DNA from: Mannheimia haemolytica
Lineage (GTDB): Bacteria; Pseudomonadota; Gammaproteobacteria; Enterobacterales; Pasteurellaceae
NCBI GenBank assembly: GCA_900638155.1
Contig: LR134495.1
Coordinates: forward strand, 186,001 to 250,000
Length of the DNA stretch: 64,000 bases
Direction: 5' to 3'
In this document: in pieces, positions 60,966-64,000 of the stretch
How the letters are laid out: each line of letters starts with the position of its first letter
Numbering within the stretch: the stretch's first letter is position 1
Made by a program: the position numbers and the translations under genes
The notes under the pieces: generated by a model
Seen by the model: only the letters and a program-made list of their open reading frames with translations
Databases searched by the model: none
What the model was told of the DNA's origin: nothing

Positions 60966-61873
60966 TGGCTTTAATTAAAGATGAAAAAATCAAAGCGTTA
61001 GATACGGCGATTAAACTCAACTTCAATGAGGGTTTAAAGACACCTGTTGATACGACTCACGAAGAATTTACGATGGAAATTACATCTGATAGTGCCTCTA
61101 ACACTTATGAGTGGATGAGCGAAATGCCGATTGCTCAAGAATGGAAAGGAGCTCGTAAATTAAAAGACGTATCTATGCGAACCTATGAAGTAGATAACAA
61201 GGATTGGGAAACCAGTATTGAAGTTACCGAAAATGATGTAATGGATAATAAGTTAGCTGGAAAAATGATCTCGGCTAAAAACTTAGGTAAACGAATTCAA
61301 GAAGTAAAACCTCGTCAATCATATTTAGCACTTAAAAAAGGTCATGAAACCTTATGTTATGACGGACAGAACTTTTTTGATACGGATCATCCAATCTACG
61401 AAAAAGAAGATGGAACAGGTGCATCTACTCCATATTCAAACATTGATGAAGGTACAGGTCCAGCTTGGTTTTTGCTTTGTGCTTCTGACCCGATTATTAA
61501 ACCTATTGTTTGGCAGAAACGTACTGAACCACGCTTTATGACGAATGGTTCTGAAAATTCAGAGGCCTTCTTTATGGAGAAAAAAATCCGTTATGGTGCA
61601 GACCGCCGTGGTGCATCAGGTTATGGCTATTGGCAAATGGCTCACCGCTCTCAAAAAGATCTAACAGAAGAAAATTTTGACGAAGTGTATGACAAGATGT
61701 GTAGCCAAAAAGGCGATGGTGGTATTGAGTTAGGTCTTGTGCCTAATTTGCTGGTTGTGCCACCTAAACTGCGTAAAAAAGCCTTGAAAATTGCAGAAGC
61801 AATGCAAAATGAAGGCTCAACTAACGTAAATCGTGGCATTGTTAAAGTCATTGTATCTCCTTATTTAGCCTAA
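60965..61873 (+). CDS. Major capsid protein (Mu gpT-like)
   Basis: The 302-residue protein forms the head lattice. It starts MALIKDEKIKALDTAIKLNFNEGL, has SNTYEWMSEMPIAQEWKGARKLKDV (near 46-70), KDWETSIEVTENDVMDNKLAG (near 78-98), HETLCYDGQNFFDTDHP (near 127-143) and the C-terminal VPNLLVVPPKLRKKALKIAEA. All agree with Mu gpT. The start overlaps the stop of gene I by one base (TAATG). Assembly would follow the Mu HK97-like pathway. Confidence 0.95.
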   Translation: MALIKDEKIKALDTAIKLNFNEGLKTPVDTTHEEFTMEITSDSASNTYEWMSEMPIAQEWKGARKLKDVSMRTYEVDNKDWETSIEVTENDVMDNKLAGKMISAKNLGKRIQEVKPRQSYLALKKGHETLCYDGQNFFDTDHPIYEKEDGTGASTPYSNIDEGTGPAWFLLCASDPIIKPIVWQKRTEPRFMTNGSENSEAFFMEKKIRYGADRRGASGYGYWQMAHRSQKDLTEENFDEVYDKMCSQKGDGGIELGLVPNLLVVPPKLRKKALKIAEAMQNEGSTNVNRGIVKVIVSPYLA

Positions 61874-61877
61874 TGAT

Positions 61878-61896
61878 GTGGGGGATTATCCCCCAC
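61878..61896 (+). promoter_or_regulatory. GC-rich hairpin between capsid gene and gp35-like gene
   Basis: GTGGGGGA-TTA-TCCCCCAC (61878-61896) is a perfect 8-bp stem placed 5 bp after the capsid stop and 5 bp before the AAGGAAA ribosome site. It lacks a T-run, so it probably stabilises the capsid mRNA or tempers the next gene's translation. Confidence 0.6.
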
Positions 61897-61907
61897 TAAG
61901 GAAAACT

Positions 61908-62336
61908 ATGTCTCGTAATAAAAAACAAACACAAGCGGTCGATACTGAGCAAAAAACTGCAACGCCACCTGCTGGAAATACCCCACCGCAGGGCGATGGT
62001 GTGCCACCTCCACCACAGGAGGGAACGGCAACAGATGACACTGCGGACAAAGCAGAAAATCTAACAGATGGCACAAAATCAGAAAGCGATGAAACGCTGA
62101 AAGATGATACGAAAGAACCTAATGGCAAAGATGAAGGAGGCTTAATTGACCCTATCGCCTTTGAAATCAAGCTGAAATCTATCCACCCACAGGCAACGTA
62201 TGGGCGTTGTGGTTATCGTTTCAGCAAAAAAACGGCGGTAGAAATTGCTCGTGCTGATTTAACTGATGAGCAGATTATCACATTAGCTAACGACCCTTAT
62301 TTGGAGTTTGTACCTGTTGTTGAGGGCGATGCGTAA
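61908..62336 (+). CDS. Mu gp35-like protein (HI1506-type domain)
   Basis: The 142-residue protein has a disordered, proline-, threonine- and acid-rich first half (TPPAGNTPPQGDGVPPPPQEG, then an Asp/Glu/Lys stretch) and a folded end (DPIAFEIKLKSIHPQATYGRCGYRFSKKTAVEIARADLTDEQI). In Haemophilus FluMu a protein of similar end lies at the same place. ATG 61908 follows AAGGAAA. The frame carries an uptake signal at 61931. Function unknown, probably virion-associated. Confidence 0.8.
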   Translation: MSRNKKQTQAVDTEQKTATPPAGNTPPQGDGVPPPPQEGTATDDTADKAENLTDGTKSESDETLKDDTKEPNGKDEGGLIDPIAFEIKLKSIHPQATYGRCGYRFSKKTAVEIARADLTDEQIITLANDPYLEFVPVVEGDA

Positions 62337-62761
62337 TGTATGCGTTGGTTAATGATTTCGTTTTGCGAATTGGCGAACAGGAATCCATTGAGCTAACCGA
62401 CCGTGAAATGGTAGGCGTGGTTGATGAAGCGACTCTTGAAGTAGCTTTAGCGGACTCTTCCAGCCAAATTGATGGCTATTTAAGTGGGCGTTACCGTCTG
62501 CCATTAAAGACTGTACCGCAAAATTTAAAGCGTATTTGCTGTGATTTGGCTCGTTATCATTTAACCAGCAAATCATTAGTAACGATGACCGAAGAGGTGG
62601 AAAACCGCTACAAACTTTGCTTAAAAGAGCTGGAAAACATCTCTAAGGGCGTAGTGTCGTTAGCGGTTGATGAAACCAATGAGGAAGAATCGGCTACTGG
62701 CGAAAATACAGTGCAGTTTTTTAACGGGGGCAACCGTATTTGGGGGCGTGATAAGCGATGA
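62336..62761 (+). CDS. DUF1320 phage protein (Mu gp36-like)
   Basis: The 141-residue protein has the DUF1320 pattern: ALVNDFVLRIGEQESIELTD (3-22), DEATLEVALADSSSQIDGYLSGRYRLPL (about 30-57) and CCDLARYHL (near 67). It is related by position to head-tail connector proteins of other tailed phages. Its start overlaps the preceding stop by one base, and it overlaps the next gene by 4 bp. Confidence 0.9.
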   Translation: MYALVNDFVLRIGEQESIELTDREMVGVVDEATLEVALADSSSQIDGYLSGRYRLPLKTVPQNLKRICCDLARYHLTSKSLVTMTEEVENRYKLCLKELENISKGVVSLAVDETNEEESATGENTVQFFNGGNRIWGRDKR

Positions 62762-63396
62762 TTAGCAAAATTGAGCGTGCTTTGATTGAGCGTTTAACGC
62801 TGGGCTTAGGCAAAATGGTGTATGCCGTTGCTGGTTATGCCGGGGAAATTAACGATGAGAAGTTAGATGTTCTCCGTTTGCCTGCTTGTCTTGTCTCTTA
62901 TGGTGGCTCGGCGTTCGAGGCGAAATCAATGGGAGTAAGAGGTAAACGCTATCAAGCCACTGATGTGTTTGTGGTGTTGGTTATTACTCGCTCAATGCGA
63001 AATCAGACTGCTGGGCGTTTAGGTGGCGTAACAAGCCGAGAGGTGGGGGTAAATCAGCTATTGGGGGCAGTTAAGACCTTATTGATTAACCAGACTTTAG
63101 ACGGTTTAGTCCACCCTATCCAGCCTAAGCGAATCCGTACTATTTGGAATAATGCGGAAGTGAAGAAAGAGAAACTCTCTGCTTATGCTATTGAGTTTGA
63201 AATCAGCTACAACGAGTGCAATGTGCTTGATGATGGTAGATTCCCTGAAGGGTTTGAGCCGAATGAGCAAGTCTTTAAGCAGTATCAAGGCAAGCTAGAT
63301 GAACCGCAAGGCGATTTATCGGGCTTTAATAATCGGATTTTTGACCCGAATAACAATGCAGCCACCGCAGTTACGGTGGTAAGCGAGGAAAAATGA
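62758..63396 (+). CDS. DUF1834 phage protein (Mu gp37-like)
   Basis: The 212-residue protein fits the DUF1834/gp37 family: IERALIERLTLGLGKMVYAVAGYAG near the start, LPACLVSYGGSAFEAKSM (near 41-58), VFVVLVITRSMRNQ (near 71) and an end with YAIEFEISYNE (near 139). Tail terminator or connector role is presumed from position. Overlaps both neighbours by 4 bp. Confidence 0.88.
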   Translation: MISKIERALIERLTLGLGKMVYAVAGYAGEINDEKLDVLRLPACLVSYGGSAFEAKSMGVRGKRYQATDVFVVLVITRSMRNQTAGRLGGVTSREVGVNQLLGAVKTLLINQTLDGLVHPIQPKRIRTIWNNAEVKKEKLSAYAIEFEISYNECNVLDDGRFPEGFEPNEQVFKQYQGKLDEPQGDLSGFNNRIFDPNNNAATAVTVVSEEK

Positions 63397-63659
63397 AAAA
63401 TAAACTCACTATTGATGACATTAAAAGTGTGATTGTTAATGAGCAATATGTTGTTAATGGCACATTAACAATTTGCGTATTAACACTCAAAAATGGTTAT
63501 AAAGTCACTGGCGAAAGTGCCTGTTTAGATGTAGCCAACTTTGATGTAGAGATTGGCGAAAGTGTCGCTCATGCCAAGGCAGTCTCAAAAATCTGGGAGC
63601 TTGAAGGGTATTTGTTGGCACAAAAACGCTATGAGGAGGTAAAAAATGCTAAAGGTTAA
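63393..63659 (+). CDS. Phage Gp49-like protein
   Basis: The 88-residue protein shows the Gp49-like family pattern: IVNEQYVVNGTLTICVLTLKNGYKVTGESACLDVANFDVEIGESVAHAKAVSKIWELEGYLL. Family proteins occur in many phages with no known role. It overlaps gp37 by 4 bp and the next small gene by 14 bp. Confidence 0.85.
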   Translation: MKNKLTIDDIKSVIVNEQYVVNGTLTICVLTLKNGYKVTGESACLDVANFDVEIGESVAHAKAVSKIWELEGYLLAQKRYEEVKNAKG

Positions 63660-63825
63660 AGCCGCTAAAGGGGTGCGTGTGCCGGTAGAAAACCGACCGC
63701 ATCACTATATTGAACAAGAGGCAGTAGAGGTTGAAAACACCCTTTACTATCAACGCCGCATTGCGGATGGCGATTTGATTGTCGTCAAAGAAACCAAATC
63801 CGCTAAAGAAACAGGGGGCAAATAA
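63646..63825 (+). CDS. DUF2635 small phage protein
   Basis: The 59-residue protein reads MLKVKAAKGVRVPVENRP, then HHYIEQEAVEVENTLYYQRRIADGDLIVV, which is the DUF2635 pattern found just upstream of Mu sheath genes. GAGGAGGTAAAAA gives a strong ribosome site. The stop overlaps the sheath ATG by one base. Confidence 0.85.
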   Translation: MLKVKAAKGVRVPVENRPHHYIEQEAVEVENTLYYQRRIADGDLIVVKETKSAKETGGK

Positions 63826-64000
63826 TGTCAAAAATTGAATTTGAGAAAATCCCGAACAGTATTCGCAAACCAAGTGTGCTGACCGAATACAACAACAAAG
63901 ATGCAGTAACCACCTTGCCGACCAATGAGCAAGAGGTGCTAATTGTTGCACCAATGCTAAACGGTGAGGCTGCTTTTACTGCTCCGCAAAAGATTTTTAG
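63825..64000 (+). CDS. Tail sheath protein (Mu gpL-like), N-terminal part only
   Basis: The frame begins MSKIEFEKIPNSIRKPSV and continues NNKDAVTTLPTNEQEVLIVAPML up to the window edge. The start IEFEKIPNSIRKP is typical of Mu gpL, the contractile tail sheath subunit. About 58 of roughly 450-500 residues are visible. It confirms a myovirus-type tail. Confidence 0.88.
   Translation, partial: MSKIEFEKIPNSIRKPSVLTEYNNKDAVTTLPTNEQEVLIVAPMLNGEAAFTAPQKIF

Larger units (their letters stand above)
41750..64000 (+). mobile_element. Mu-like transposable prophage (left part; right end beyond window)
   Basis: Gene order follows phage Mu and its Pasteurellaceae relatives: repressor, ner, A, B, early genes, gemA, mor, lysis, terminase, portal, F, G, I/Z, T, tail genes. 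The left end is placed near 41748-41750, where the dnaJ reading frame departs from its family and a TG (TGGGGTACTGA) begins. TTTTTGCAT repeats, possible transposase sites, occur at 41764, 41856 (inverted), 41900 and 41911. No frameshifted or missing gene is seen, so the visible half looks functional. The exact end is inferred. Confidence 0.85.

Noticed and set aside
1..64000. tRNA and rRNA genes
   Set aside because: No cloverleaf with a TTCRANY T-loop and paired acceptor stem, and no rRNA-like sequence, was found on either strand by eye.

Overview
The window comes from a gamma-proteobacterium of the Pasteurellaceae. The gene set (mutL-miaA-hfq-hflX, rplU-rpmA/ispB, fabD-fabG, comF, dnaK/dnaJ) fits. 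The DNA uptake signal sequence is of the ACAAGCGGTC type, seen for example at 2892, 4779, 5869, 11296, 17588, 18188, 37647, 59779 and 61931. That is the Actinobacillus pleuropneumoniae / Mannheimia / Bibersteinia type, not the Haemophilus influenzae type. A Mannheimia-like organism is the best guess; the species cannot be fixed from the sequence alone. Several uptake signals sit in inverted pairs and double as intrinsic terminators.

Bases 1-21.8 kb are an ordinary chromosomal backbone: argF; a Dcu C4-dicarboxylate transporter; a DoxX protein; comF with a CRP-S-like site; a Cof-type phosphatase; an EamA permease; rplU-rpmA divergent from ispB; queH; fabD - membrane protein - fabG; brnQ; mutM; proA-yihY-dtd; mutL; a YafQ/DinJ toxin-antitoxin pair; and miaA-hfq-hflX. 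Palindromic intergenic repeats of several families lie between these genes.

Bases 21.9-35.5 kb are a single 4520-residue trimeric autotransporter adhesin on the minus strand. It has an extended signal peptide, two YadA-like head regions, ten collagen-like Gly-X-Y blocks that alternate with a recurring non-collagenous unit, and a YadA-type anchor. Its leader holds a hairpin followed by a T-run.

Bases 36-41.8 kb carry two small membrane-protein genes, a PII protein that lacks the uridylylated Tyr51, and a dnaK...dnaJ locus. A VapD-family ribonuclease-like gene and an unknown 100-residue gene are wedged between dnaK and dnaJ.

From about 41.75 kb to the end (and beyond) lies a Mu-like transposable prophage in canonical order: LexA/CI-type repressor (-), five-copy operator region, Ner, transposase A, ATPase B, small early ORFs, GemA, Mor, lysis cassette (GH108 endolysin, holin-like protein, nested Rz/Rz1 spanins), TerS, TerL, portal (DUF935), MuF-type protein with a probable nuclease tail, gpG, protease/scaffold I/Z, major capsid T, gp35-, gp36- and gp37-like proteins, a Gp49-like protein, DUF2635, and the start of the sheath protein. 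The prophage appears to have inserted inside the last codons of dnaJ and replaced the DnaJ C-terminus. Both mor and the endolysin gene have Shine-Dalgarno sequences buried in 13-bp hairpins, which suggests RNA-level control of the middle/late switch. The prophage looks intact over the part visible; its right end is outside the window.
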